Assembly (NCBI GenBank): GCA_944381625.1
Contig: CALWLW010000009.1
Span: 62,001-126,000, forward strand
Length of the DNA stretch: 64,000 nucleotides
Direction of reading: 5' to 3'
Origin: an uncultured Lachnoclostridium sp.
Lineage (GTDB): Bacteria; Bacillota; Clostridia; Lachnospirales; Lachnospiraceae
A program made the translations under genes and the position numbers. Each line of letters opens with the position of its first letter. The stretch's first letter is position 1. The notes beneath the pieces are model-generated. The model was not told the origin of the DNA. It did not search any database and saw only the letters and a program-made list of their open reading frames with translations. Shown piece by piece: positions 24,476 through 33,084 of this stretch.

Positions 24476-25102
24476 TTAGTTTGTCTCCACAATCTTAACC
24501 GAAGTAATCACCGGCTGGTCCTCCGCGGCCACGGTGCCATTATTGTCCTGTACCGGAGTATCCGCGCAGATGGCGTCCACGATTTCCATGCCCTCCGTCA
24601 CGTGTCCGAAGGCTGCGTACTGTCCGTCCAGATAAGTGCTGTCCTGATGGACGATGAAGAACTGGGAGGAAGCGCTGTCCGGGTCCATGGCCCTGGCCAT
24701 GGAGATGACACCCCGTTCATGGGAGATGGGGTTCTCCACTCCGTTTTCGGAAAATTCCCCTTTGATCGTTTCCTCGGAGCCGCCGGTGCCGTTGCCCAGA
24801 GGATCGCCGCCCTGGATCATGAAGCCGTCGATGATGCGGTGGAAGGTCAGGCCGTCATAGAAACCGTCCTCTGCCAGTTTCACAAAATTGGTGACGGTGA
24901 TCGGCGCGGTGTCGGCGTCCAGCTCCAGAGAAATGGTTCCATAGTTTTCCACTTCAATCTCGGCATAATGAAGGCCGGAGAGCAATGCTTCCTCTCCTTC
25001 GGCGCCGTTTTCGGAAGAACTGCTTCCTCCGGAAGCAGACCCGCAGCCCCAGAGAGCGGCGGTCAAAAACGTACATAATAGAAATACAGATAATTTTCTC
25101 AT
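24476..25102 (-). CDS. Cyclophilin-type peptidyl-prolyl isomerase lipoprotein
   Basis: A 208-residue exported cyclophilin. Signal peptide with lipobox LWGC (Cys20), a Ser/Gly/Glu linker, then the cyclophilin domain: FHRIIDGFMIQGGDP, MARAMDPDSASSQFFI and FGHVTEGMEIVDAI include the catalytic Arg and the Phe/Gln/Phe residues of the active site. It should assist folding of secreted proteins outside the membrane. AGGAGCAAAAGT precedes the ATG. Two other foldases of different classes are also in the window (21858 and 39872/40976). Confidence 0.92.
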   Translation of the reverse strand: MRKLSVFLLCTFLTAALWGCGSASGGSSSSENGAEGEEALLSGLHYAEIEVENYGTISLELDADTAPITVTNFVKLAEDGFYDGLTFHRIIDGFMIQGGDPLGNGTGGSEETIKGEFSENGVENPISHERGVISMARAMDPDSASSQFFIVHQDSTYLDGQYAAFGHVTEGMEIVDAICADTPVQDNNGTVAAEDQPVITSVKIVETN

Positions 25103-25230
25103 ACTTTTGCTCCTCTTATCATTGATGTGTCTATTGTAGGAGTGTACAATGGAAATGTCAAGCCGTTCGGATATGCCTGCGCGCGGCCCGCCGCAGGCTG
25201 TGACGAGATTCAGAGAAAGGAAAGAGAAAG

Positions 25231-25605
25231 ATGAAAGTATTGTTTGTGGAATATCCCAAATGCACCACCTGCCAGAAGGCGAAAAAGTGGCTGGATCAGC
25301 ACAGGGTGGATTATGAAGACCGCCATATTAAAGAGCAGAATCCCACGGAAGAGGAACTGAAGGAATGGCATGCCAGAAGCGGCCTGCCGCTGAAAAAGTT
25401 TTTCAATACCAGCGGAATGCTCTATAAATCCATGCAGTTAAAAGACAAGCTGCCCCAGATGGGAGAAGAGGAGCAGATCCGCCTCCTGGCGACCGACGGT
25501 ATGCTGGTAAAGCGTCCGCTGGTCGTCATGGAGGATCAGGTGCTGGTGGGCTTTAAAGAAGCGGAATGGGAGAAAGCGCTGGCTGAAGGCGGAAGCGCTT
25601 TATAA
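25231..25605 (+). CDS. ArsC/Spx-family thioredoxin-fold protein
   Basis: A 124-residue protein of the ArsC/Spx/YffB group with the redox motif CTTC (Cys11-Cys14 in PKCTTCQKAKKWL) and the family signature LPLKKFFNTSGMLYK. The RPLVV near residue 91 corresponds to the RPI of ArsC. It is probably a thiol-redox enzyme or regulator of stress response; arsenate reduction is not proven and no ars genes are nearby. GAGAAAGGAAAGAGAAAG precedes the ATG. Its 3' end overlaps the convergent esterase gene by 6 bp. Confidence 0.85.
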   Translation: MKVLFVEYPKCTTCQKAKKWLDQHRVDYEDRHIKEQNPTEEELKEWHARSGLPLKKFFNTSGMLYKSMQLKDKLPQMGEEEQIRLLATDGMLVKRPLVVMEDQVLVGFKEAEWEKALAEGGSAL

Positions 25606-26334
25606 AATCTTCCCCAGGAAATACGCGGCCTGCTTCTGCCACCAGTCCCAGTCATGGTTCACGTCCAGGCCCCAGTAATCCACAAAGGCGGGGATGTGTT
25701 TGGATCTGAGGACCTGATCCAGCTTGCGGGTGTCTGCCAGAAGCTCGTCTTCCCAGGCTCCCTGCCCTACGCAGAAAAACATATGGCTGCGATGATAGAG
25801 GTCCATGTAGGGATGATCCGCCGGCATGTTGGGCAGGCAGTGTATGGGGGAGTTCAGGTAGACCAGATCGTCCATATATCCGCCCAGGATATTGGCGGCG
25901 TCGTAGACGCCGCTGAGACAGATCGTAGCGTCAAAAACATCCGGGAAGCGGAAGAACAGGTTCCCGGCATGGAACGCGCCCATGCTGCAGCCCATGGTCA
26001 TGAGCCGGCTGCCCTCGCTGCAGCCTTCCATGAGGGGACAGACTTCCCGCATAAGGTACTGGATCCAACGCTCATGAAGCTCGATGCGCTCTCTGGGAGG
26101 CTTCCAGGAGCAGGACCAGGTCTCAGAATCGATGGTATCGATGCAGAAAAGCTGCAGTTTTCCAGCGTCGATCCAGGGTCTGCAGGCATCTACCATGCCA
26201 AAAGACGCAAAATCATTGTGTTTTCCGTTCTGAGATGGGATCACCAGGCAGGGCTTTCCTGCGTGGCCGTATATTTTCAGGGGCATATCCCGGTTTAATC
26301 GTTCACTGTACCAGTGGAGTTCTTTTGTCTGCAT
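25600..26334 (-). CDS. Esterase-family alpha/beta hydrolase
   Basis: A 244-residue soluble hydrolase of the putative esterase (esterase D/antigen 85-like) family. The nucleophile elbow is GCSMGAFHAG; the acid and the C-terminal His (DVNHDWDWW) complete a likely triad. No signal peptide. It overlaps the ATP-grasp gene by 40 bp, so the two are co-translated and probably act on one small molecule. Similar esterase/ATP-grasp pairs occur in other Firmicutes, but the substrate is unknown to me. It is the last gene of the prs/ATP-grasp/esterase unit. Confidence 0.8.
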   Translation of the reverse strand: MQTKELHWYSERLNRDMPLKIYGHAGKPCLVIPSQNGKHNDFASFGMVDACRPWIDAGKLQLFCIDTIDSETWSCSWKPPRERIELHERWIQYLMREVCPLMEGCSEGSRLMTMGCSMGAFHAGNLFFRFPDVFDATICLSGVYDAANILGGYMDDLVYLNSPIHCLPNMPADHPYMDLYHRSHMFFCVGQGAWEDELLADTRKLDQVLRSKHIPAFVDYWGLDVNHDWDWWQKQAAYFLGKIL

Positions 26335-27599
26335 TTTCCAGTTATATCCTTTTCATTTTGATTTTTTCCCTCTCCGGGGGCCGCATCGCAGGAAGGCACG
26401 GCAGGGGGCACGGTTTCCAGCGCGTACTGGAAGAAGCCCTGCAGTTCCTCGCGGTTTTTCAGCCGCGCCAGATACATATAGTTGCCCATCCCGTGGGCCA
26501 GCACTTCAGGTAGCTCCTCCGCCGCCTTTAACTGGAGCCGGTATGTATCCAGGATCTCCTGGTGGGAATGAAGGTAGGGAATCCCCTTCCAGCGTCCCGC
26601 GTAGGCGCACAGACAGCGGGTGGATTTGGTCTGATGCTTCAGGCTGTCGAAGACCATCATATCCGCATAATGCTGATAACAGTCGGTGCTGTAGGCAAAG
26701 TTGACCATATCCGGCGTGGGGCCGCCGGAAGGACGCATATTCACCTCCAGGCCCACGATCTGCCCCTTTTTCCCCAGATAGCTGTGGTCTTCCAGCAGGC
26801 GGAAAAATTCCAGATGGACAAAACGGCTCCGAACCCGGAATGCTTTCAGGCAGGAACGGCCCGCGGCCTTCAGATCCTCCGCCACTTCATCCACAATATA
26901 AAAACGGATGCTCTCGTGGTCGTTGACGCAGTCCATGATGGAGACCGGCGTGATATTTCCTGTCTCAAAGAGGACTTTCCCGCGGCTGTTCACGATGGCG
27001 TCATAGGAACAGATCTCCCCGGGGACAAATTCTTCCATAATATACTGTGTGGAAGGGAGATTGCAGTAAAATGCGTTCAGATCCTGCTCGTTCTGGATCT
27101 TCCAGGTGTCGGAGGCGCCGACGCCGCAGTCCGGCTTGACGATGACGGGGTATCCCACTTCCTGTATAAAAGCTTTAGCGCCTGCCAGATCGTTCACCAT
27201 ATGGTAACGCGCGCAGGGAACGCCCGCCCGCTGATATCCCGCTTTCATCTTGGACTTGTACTTGATGGCGGTCATATCCTTCGGATGCAGGCCGGTGGTG
27301 ATGTGAAAGTCCTCCCGGAGCCGGGCGTCCTGTTCCAGCCAGTATTCATTATTGCTTTCCAGCCAGTCGATCTTCCCGTAGCGGAAGGAGAGGAAGGCTA
27401 CAGCCCGAAACATTTCGTCGTAGTTCTCCATGTCGTTCACACGGTAATATTCGGTGAGGGCGCCTTTCAGGCGGGGAGACAGCCCCTCATAGGGCGTGTC
27501 GCCGATCCCCAGCACATTGACGCCGTCGGATCTCAGGGCGGCGCAGAAATTCTCATAATTGCCCGGAAAGGCAGGGGAAATAAAAATAAAATTTTTCAT
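26295..27599 (-). CDS. ATP-grasp ligase-like protein, unknown product
   Basis: A 434-residue protein with a pre-ATP-grasp domain (FIFISPAFPGNYENFCAALR), the ATP-binding segment YPVIVKPDCGVGASDTWKI, the hinge YIMEEFVPGEICSYDAIV and the metal-binding EVNMRPSGG. The fold joins a carboxylate to an amine or thiol via acyl phosphate. I chose the ATG at 27599, with AAAGGAACCCATACC; an ATG six codons earlier lies in the ribosome site. It overlaps the esterase gene and follows prs after 59 bp, suggesting a small biosynthetic or salvage pathway. Product unknown. Confidence 0.8.
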   Translation of the reverse strand: MKNFIFISPAFPGNYENFCAALRSDGVNVLGIGDTPYEGLSPRLKGALTEYYRVNDMENYDEMFRAVAFLSFRYGKIDWLESNNEYWLEQDARLREDFHITTGLHPKDMTAIKYKSKMKAGYQRAGVPCARYHMVNDLAGAKAFIQEVGYPVIVKPDCGVGASDTWKIQNEQDLNAFYCNLPSTQYIMEEFVPGEICSYDAIVNSRGKVLFETGNITPVSIMDCVNDHESIRFYIVDEVAEDLKAAGRSCLKAFRVRSRFVHLEFFRLLEDHSYLGKKGQIVGLEVNMRPSGGPTPDMVNFAYSTDCYQHYADMMVFDSLKHQTKSTRCLCAYAGRWKGIPYLHSHQEILDTYRLQLKAAEELPEVLAHGMGNYMYLARLKNREELQGFFQYALETVPPAVPSCDAAPGEGKNQNEKDITGKCRQKNSTGTVND

Positions 27600-27658
27600 G
27601 GTATGGGTTCCTTTCATAAAGGAAGCCCGCCCGCCGTTAAGGGGGAGGGCCCGGGACT

Positions 27659-28843
27659 TCAGATCTGTCCGCTCCGGTATTTATCCAGGAATGCGGTGAT
27701 TCGCTCATAAGGATCCAGAAGATCGCTGATGGAAGCGTCGTGGTTCAGCGTATCGATCAGCAGGGCAATATATTTGCTCATGTCGCAGGAAATGTAGTAC
27801 GGCCTCGACAAAAGCTCCGGCGTCTGGTAGACCAGGTTCGTGGTCAGGATCCGATAGAAGACGCCTTCCTCATATGCGGCGTCGAACTTGTCCATGCCGT
27901 TGGTAAACAGGCCGAAGGTGGAGTACAGGAAGATCCGCCTTGCCTTCAGGTCTTTCAGTTTCCTGGCCACGTCCAGCATGCTTTCCCCGGAGGATATCAT
28001 GTCGTCCATGACAATCACGTCTTTTCCTTCCACATTGCTTCCCAGAAAATCGTGCGCGACAATGGGATTGCGCCCGTTGATGACACGGGTATAGTCCCGG
28101 CGTTTGTAGAACATGCCCATATCGATGCCAAGGACGTTGGCGATGTAGATGGCGCGGTTGGTCGCGCCTTCATCCGGGCTGACCACCATCAGATGCTCGC
28201 TGTCCAGCTGGATATCCGGCACATTGCCCAGCAGTGCCTTGATGAACTGATAAGCGGTCTGGACGGTCTCAAATCCGTGGAGCGGGATGGCGTTCTGCAC
28301 GCGGGGATCGTGGGCATCAAAGGTGATGATGTTGTCCACACCCATATTGACCAGCTCCTGGAGGGCCAGCGCGCAGTCCAGAGACTCTCTGGAGGAACGC
28401 TTGTGCTGGCGGCTTTCATAGAGGAAGGGCATGATCACGGTGAGCCTTTTGGCCTTGCCGCCGCAAGCGGCGATGATACGCTTCAGATCCTGGTAATGGT
28501 CGTCCGGGGACATGCGGTTGACCTGTCCTCTGAGTTTATAGGTCATGCTGTAGTTGCAGACATCCACCATCAGATAGAGGTCGCGGCCCCTTACGGATTC
28601 CTGGACGATACCTTTGGCTTCGCCTGATCCAAAACGGGGAACGGCGGCGCCGACCAGGTAGGATTCCTGCTCGTATCCCTGGAACGCGATGGTGTTTTTG
28701 TGCTCCAGGGCGCTTTCCCGGCGCCACTGCACCAGGTAATCGTTCACTTTCTGGCCCAGCTCCCTGCAGCTCGGCAGGGGGATGATGCCCAGAGAGCCGA
28801 CCGGAATCGTCTCCAGGACACGCTCACTGCGTTGAATATTCAT
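27659..28843 (-). CDS. prs: Ribose-phosphate pyrophosphokinase (PRPP synthetase), long form
   Basis: Makes PRPP from ribose 5-phosphate and ATP. It has the metal/ATP site in FDAHDPRVQNAIP, the phosphoribosyl loop VIVMDDMISSGESM and the KRRDYTRV loop. At 394 residues it is about 75 longer than canonical enzymes (310-320), mostly as an N-terminal extension and inserts. This long form recurs in Clostridia, sometimes beside a normal prs. Co-oriented with the ATP-grasp and esterase genes, so it may feed a special pathway or be a general enzyme. Confidence 0.88.
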   Translation of the reverse strand: MNIQRSERVLETIPVGSLGIIPLPSCRELGQKVNDYLVQWRRESALEHKNTIAFQGYEQESYLVGAAVPRFGSGEAKGIVQESVRGRDLYLMVDVCNYSMTYKLRGQVNRMSPDDHYQDLKRIIAACGGKAKRLTVIMPFLYESRQHKRSSRESLDCALALQELVNMGVDNIITFDAHDPRVQNAIPLHGFETVQTAYQFIKALLGNVPDIQLDSEHLMVVSPDEGATNRAIYIANVLGIDMGMFYKRRDYTRVINGRNPIVAHDFLGSNVEGKDVIVMDDMISSGESMLDVARKLKDLKARRIFLYSTFGLFTNGMDKFDAAYEEGVFYRILTTNLVYQTPELLSRPYYISCDMSKYIALLIDTLNHDASISDLLDPYERITAFLDKYRSGQI

Positions 28844-28941
28844 ATAATATGTCCTCCCAATGTAAATGAAAATAGCGTTGTATTGGCAAATACTGTGTTA
28901 AAACCTTTATAACATTCTCTGAGTGCGGCAGTCAAGGGATT

Positions 28942-29922
28942 TCACGGAGAACCGGAAATTTTCCTGCGGATACGGATGTCGCTGCCTGTAAATTTCAGCA
29001 GTGTATAAGAGCTGGTGATCCTGGAGAAGATCCGTTCACTGTAAAGGTCCCGAAAATCCTTCAGGGACAGGTTCGTGGATATGATGGTGGAGCGTCTGCG
29101 CAGCGCCCGCTCGTTCAGAACCTGAAAGAGACGGGATACGGTGAACGTATTCAGAAGCTCGGTTCCCAGGTCGTCCAGGATCAGCAGGTCGCTGTCCAGG
29201 ATGGCGTCATGGCACTGCTCCTCCGCACTGCCGGCGTCCCCGTAGGACGGGGAAAACTGCTCGAAGAGCTGGAAAGCCGTGAAATAGACGACCGAATGGC
29301 TGCTGTCCAGAAGCTCCTTGGCGATACAGTTGGTCAAAAACGTCTTTCCCGTGCCCACAGGCCCGTACAGCATGAGATTCTGGAACTCCTGGTCAAAGGT
29401 CTGTACGAATCTCTGGCAGGCACCGATGACGGCAGGCATGGCCGCTTTCTGCTCCGCGTCGTATACGTCGAAAGAGAGGGTGGAAAAGTTCTCTTTTGAC
29501 AGAGCCTCCTCCAGGCGGGAGGAAGAATACAGCAGGCGGATCTCTTCTCTTCGGAAGCAGTCGCATTTGCGGCGGCCGATATAACCGGTATCCTGGCACG
29601 CGGGGCAGGTATAGTGCATCTCCAGATAATCGGCAGGATAGCCCTGTCCTTTTAACAGCAGTTCTTTTTCCTGGCGCAGAGCAGTCAGGCCGCGGCGCAG
29701 ATCCTCCAGAGCGCGGGGGTCTGCCCCGGTCCCCTGTTCGTCCAGGAACAGCTTTTCCGCCTGTGCAATGCTGAACGAGGAAATCTGTTCCTCGATCTCC
29801 CGGATGCGGGGGATCTTCTGGAACACCTCGTCCCGCCTCGCGCACTGGGTGCGGTAATTGCGGTACTGGCGGCGGTCATATTCTCGCATGATCGCGTCGT
29901 ATTGCTTATTGGTCAGCGGCAT
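28942..29922 (-). CDS. dnaC: Helicase loader DnaC/DnaI-type ATPase
   Basis: A 326-residue AAA+ protein that loads the replicative helicase. N-terminal coiled region, then a zinc-binding segment (CPACQDTGYIGRRKCDC), Walker A GPVGTGKTFLTN, Walker B LLILDDLG, sensor 1 STNLS and the arginine-finger region YSERIFSRI. Ten base pairs separate it from dnaD upstream; the order dnaD-dnaC forms a primosome operon. The DnaA boxes upstream of dnaD suggest DnaA-linked control of both genes. Confidence 0.9.
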   Translation of the reverse strand: MPLTNKQYDAIMREYDRRQYRNYRTQCARRDEVFQKIPRIREIEEQISSFSIAQAEKLFLDEQGTGADPRALEDLRRGLTALRQEKELLLKGQGYPADYLEMHYTCPACQDTGYIGRRKCDCFRREEIRLLYSSSRLEEALSKENFSTLSFDVYDAEQKAAMPAVIGACQRFVQTFDQEFQNLMLYGPVGTGKTFLTNCIAKELLDSSHSVVYFTAFQLFEQFSPSYGDAGSAEEQCHDAILDSDLLILDDLGTELLNTFTVSRLFQVLNERALRRRSTIISTNLSLKDFRDLYSERIFSRITSSYTLLKFTGSDIRIRRKISGSP

Positions 29923-29931
29923 AAGTCCCTC

Positions 29932-30951
29932 CTATGAGTTTTGAGTCAGCTGTTTCTCCAGCTCGTCAAAATTATAATCTCTCTGCTCAAAATTGCTGAA
30001 CCTGGTGGCAGGCTGGGACGGAGCCGGCTTCTGCCGGGCGGCGCGTTTCTGGTGCTCCTCGTCCAGCTGGCGCACATCGTTCATATTATGTACCTTCTGA
30101 TCGGCCCAGCGCTGGAGGATGCGGTCCGCATACTCGAAATTCGGCTTGTGGAGCCGGGCCATGGTGCGGGAGCAGGCTTCCTGGACCAGATCCAGGGTAA
30201 AATCGTACTCCTTCAGCCATTTGTTAATATATTTCAACTCCACGTCCACCGGATTGCGGTCGTTGATGCCGAACGCTTTCATTATAGTAAAGGTGAAACG
30301 CGCATAGAGGGTCGTTCGTTCTTTTGCCTGGGAGACTGTCTGGATCCCGTCCTTCGCCCAGGCCAGAGCCACGGTGTTGATGTAGTGGATGCTGAGGCTT
30401 CCCTTGGAAACGCAGTATTCCACCAGATACTCGATCAGGTCCGCGGAGAAATGAAGCTGGTCGTAAAAATACAGCAGGGTCTCGATCTCCGACGGAGACA
30501 GCGTTTTCTTCATATATTGTTCGCATACAAACAAAAGCTGGCGGATTTCCGCCTGCTCTGCGAACTGTGCCAGCTCACCCGGGCTGTAGGATCTCTTTTC
30601 CGGTACGGCTTCGCCGGAAGGAACGGAAAGCCTCTCGGTGTCCCCGGTCGGCGCCGGTACCTGCAGGATATAGATGCCCATAAGCGTATTGGATTCATCG
30701 CACTCCAGACGCAGAAGGCGCTGCTTCTCCCAGTATTTCAGGGCGCGCAAGATATCGCTCTCTGTATATTCCAGCGCGTCTGCCAGGCCGGCAACGGACA
30801 GATCCTGCCGTCCTCCCTGGAGGATGCGGAGCAGGTACAGGTATACTTTTGTATATTCACCGCTGGCTTTCGGCATATAGCAGTCCAGAAATACATTGGA
30901 CACGCTGGTGGCGCCGGAAGCCGGATCGGTCTTTAGTGTCAGATGCTCCAT
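29932..30951 (-). CDS. dnaD: DnaD-like primosome protein
   Basis: A 339-residue protein: an N-terminal winged-helix region (residues 20-80, SGEYTKVYLYLLRILQGG...) and the DnaB_2/DnaD C-terminal domain containing INKWLKEYDFTLDLVQEACS near residues 220-270, followed by a charged tail. DnaD bridges origin DNA and the helicase loader during initiation and restart. The leader carries copy 2 of the 123-bp structured element and an extended -10 promoter. Co-transcribed with dnaC. Confidence 0.88.
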   Translation of the reverse strand: MEHLTLKTDPASGATSVSNVFLDCYMPKASGEYTKVYLYLLRILQGGRQDLSVAGLADALEYTESDILRALKYWEKQRLLRLECDESNTLMGIYILQVPAPTGDTERLSVPSGEAVPEKRSYSPGELAQFAEQAEIRQLLFVCEQYMKKTLSPSEIETLLYFYDQLHFSADLIEYLVEYCVSKGSLSIHYINTVALAWAKDGIQTVSQAKERTTLYARFTFTIMKAFGINDRNPVDVELKYINKWLKEYDFTLDLVQEACSRTMARLHKPNFEYADRILQRWADQKVHNMNDVRQLDEEHQKRAARQKPAPSQPATRFSNFEQRDYNFDELEKQLTQNS

Positions 30952-30993
30952 AAGTTGTTGCTCCTATTCTTTGAGGTCATTGCACCTAGCTCC

Positions 30994-31116
30994 GCAGTGC
31001 GTCGCTCGATTCCGCTCCGCTCCATCTCGCTCACGGGCTTCGCCCTATGAAAACAGCTTCAACCAGATGTCTCCATGCAAGCATGGGCCATCTTCTTGAA
31101 TCTGTTTTCGCACTGC
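30994..31116 (-). repeat. Structured 123-bp element, copy 2 (dnaD leader)
   Basis: Reverse-oriented partner of 19229-19351 with identical length. Ends GCAGTGCG and CGCACTGC; the hairpin GAAAACAG/CTGTTTTC, TTCAA/TTGAA, AGATG/CATCT with apex CCATG-CTTG-CATGG is almost perfectly paired though its sequence differs from copy 1. The last 54 bp (GGGCGAAGCCC, GGAGCGGAGCGGAA) are nearly identical to copy 1. It begins 18 bp after the -10 box and ends 43 bp before the dnaD start. Confidence 0.7.
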
Positions 31117-31133
31117 TCATTGATTGCGTGAAC

Positions 31134-31142
31134 ATTATATCA
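31134..31142 (-). promoter_or_regulatory. Extended -10 promoter of dnaD-dnaC
   Basis: On the minus strand TGATATAAT (TGn-TATAAT), directly upstream of structured element copy 2. Confidence 0.6.
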
Positions 31143-31209
31143 CACCCCGGTTTAAAAGAAAATAGGGGTGGACAGATGGGGATGGAGGGAAACGGGTGTT
31201 GACAGAAAA

Positions 31210-31404
31210 TGTGGATAATGTGGATAACTCGGTGGAAAGATCGTATTATGGGAACCAGGATTCGACAAAAAGTACCTAAAATAGCGTAAATTCGAGGGTG
31301 GCATGAAAAGAACAGGTAAAAATTATGTAAATCCGTTATCCACGAAAAAATCCACATGCTTCAAACATACGAGATGTTGATAAACATGTGGATAATGTGG
31401 ATAA
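31210..31404. promoter_or_regulatory. DnaA-box cluster between dnaD and murC
   Basis: Four perfect boxes TGTGGATAA at 31210-31218, 31219-31227, 31387-31395 and 31396-31404, arranged as two head-to-tail pairs with no spacing, plus TTATCCACG in the opposite direction at 31336-31344. These match the bacterial DnaA consensus TTATCCACA. The cluster lies upstream of the dnaD-dnaC promoter and against the murC 3' end. The spacer 31228-31335 shows no gene. Confidence 0.8.
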
Positions 31405-31406
31405 CT

Positions 31407-32786
31407 TTATCTGCTAAGAAGATTTTCCCCGATTTTATGCACGTCCCCTGCTCCCATAGTTATCAACAAGTCCCCGTGCATACAATTTTTTAACAAGAAT
31501 GCTTCGATTTCCTCAAATGTGGGAAAGTAGCTGCAGGATTTTCCGGATTTTTCCATCTCTTTCTGCAGGTCCGCGGAGCTGATCCCCAGAGTATTTACCT
31601 CTCTGGCGGCGTAAATATCAGCCAGCACCACATGGTCGGCCAGGGAGAGGGCTTCCGCAAATTCATGCAGGAACGCCTGCGTCCGGGTATAGGTGTGGGG
31701 CTGGAAGACGCACCAGAGTTCTCTGTGCGGATAATTTGCCGCAGCTTTCAGGGTGGCGGCAATCTCCGTGGGGTGGTGGGCGTAGTCATCGATGACGGTG
31801 ATGCCTTCCACCTCGCCTTTATACTGGAAACGGCGGTCAGCGCCGTGGAAAAGCCGGAGCCCGCGGCAGATGGCGTCAAACGGGACGCCCACTTCCAGGG
31901 ACGCGGCGATGGCGGCCAGAGCGTTGGATACGTTGTGCATGCCGGGAACAGACAGCCGGACAGTGCCAAGCGCCTCTTTGCCCTGCATGGCCAGGAAAGA
32001 CGCGCATCCTTTTTCATCATAAGAAATCTCACCGGCGCTGTAGTCCTCCTGCCCGGTCAGGCCGTAAGTGACCACGCGCGCCTGGACGCCTTCCGTGATC
32101 TCTTCCGGATGGGGAATCTCCCCGTTCATGACCAGAAGGCCGTGCCTGGGCAGCAGGAGTGAGAAGCGGTGGAAAGAATTCCGTATATCCGCCAGATCTT
32201 TGAAAAAGTCCATATGGTCTTCTTCGATATTCAGAATAATCCCCAGTGTGGGATAGAAGGACAGAAAGCTGTTGGTGTATTCGCAGGCTTCTGTCAGGAA
32301 TGTATCGGAGTGGCCGATGCGGATATTGCCCCCGATCTCGTGCAGGATGCCTCCTACGGAGATGGTCGGGTCTTTTCCTGCTTCCAGAAGAATGAGGGAG
32401 AGCATGGAGGTAGTCGTAGTCTTCCCGTGGGTGCCGGATACCGCGATGGCGTGCCGGTAGTTCCGCATGATCTGCCCCAGAAGCTCCGCTCTTGCCAGCA
32501 GGGGGATGCCTGCCTGTACGGCTGCCGCGTATTCCGGGTTATCCGGATGGATGGCGGCGGTGTAGACCACCACATCGATGCCCGCTGTAATATTTTCCGC
32601 ACACTGTCCATAGTGTATGGATGCGCCTGCTGCTTCCAGGTGTCTGGTCAGTTCGGATTCCCTGGAATCGGAGCCGGAGACGGTGAAACCCTCTTTCAGC
32701 AGGATCTCCGCCAGTCCGCTCATGCTGATGCCCCCGATCCCGATAAAATGGACGTGGACAGGGGTATGAAAATCTATCTGATACAT
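31407..32786 (-). CDS. murC: UDP-N-acetylmuramate--L-alanine ligase MurC
   Basis: Adds the first amino acid to UDP-MurNAc in peptidoglycan synthesis. The 459-residue Mur ligase has the N-terminal FIGIGGISMSGLAEIL Rossmann motif, the ATP loop SGTHGKTTTTSM, the EACEYTNSFL segment and DDYAHHPTEIAATL of the C-terminal domain. The start lies 37 bp beyond a weak AAGGAAACGAGG site. The stop abuts a DnaA-box pair. The upstream gap to glgC (32787-33084) holds only divergent promoter sequence, AT-rich. Confidence 0.95.
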   Translation of the reverse strand: MYQIDFHTPVHVHFIGIGGISMSGLAEILLKEGFTVSGSDSRESELTRHLEAAGASIHYGQCAENITAGIDVVVYTAAIHPDNPEYAAAVQAGIPLLARAELLGQIMRNYRHAIAVSGTHGKTTTTSMLSLILLEAGKDPTISVGGILHEIGGNIRIGHSDTFLTEACEYTNSFLSFYPTLGIILNIEEDHMDFFKDLADIRNSFHRFSLLLPRHGLLVMNGEIPHPEEITEGVQARVVTYGLTGQEDYSAGEISYDEKGCASFLAMQGKEALGTVRLSVPGMHNVSNALAAIAASLEVGVPFDAICRGLRLFHGADRRFQYKGEVEGITVIDDYAHHPTEIAATLKAAANYPHRELWCVFQPHTYTRTQAFLHEFAEALSLADHVVLADIYAAREVNTLGISSADLQKEMEKSGKSCSYFPTFEEIEAFLLKNCMHGDLLITMGAGDVHKIGENLLSR

Positions 32787-33038
32787 ATGAAAGTCCTCGT
32801 TTCCTTTCTGTTTTTGCGTTGATTCTGCTTAAATTATACTTCTTTTCATTAAAAAATCAATGCATGGATCTGTAGAAAAACGAGGGAATCCATATAATTG
32901 CACAAAAACAGCCGAAATAAAATGTGAAAAATGACGAATGGTACAGAAAAAGTAATTGCATTAGCATAAATACTGTCACAAAATGTTAAAAAAGTACTAA
33001 CAGTTTTGCAAGAAAATATTCACTATTCACAAAAGGTG

Positions 33039-33047
33039 TGATATAAT
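33039..33047 (+). promoter_or_regulatory. Extended -10 promoter of glgC-glgD
   Basis: TGATATAAT (TGn-TATAAT). An ATG at 33046 overlaps this -10, which is why I place the glgC start downstream at 33085. Confidence 0.6.
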
Positions 33048-33084
33048 GTCTCCAACAATATATGTTGCAACAAGAGGTGATAGC

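Noticed and set aside
31210-31404. Chromosome replication origin
   Set aside because: DnaA boxes are present, but dnaA, dnaN, rpmH, gyrB and a clear unwinding element are absent nearby. Regulation or titration is more likely.
33046-33084. Upstream ATG start for glgC
   Set aside because: The ATG overlaps a perfect TATAAT -10 box and the added 13 residues are unlike GlgC. The GTG at 33085 has a good ribosome site.
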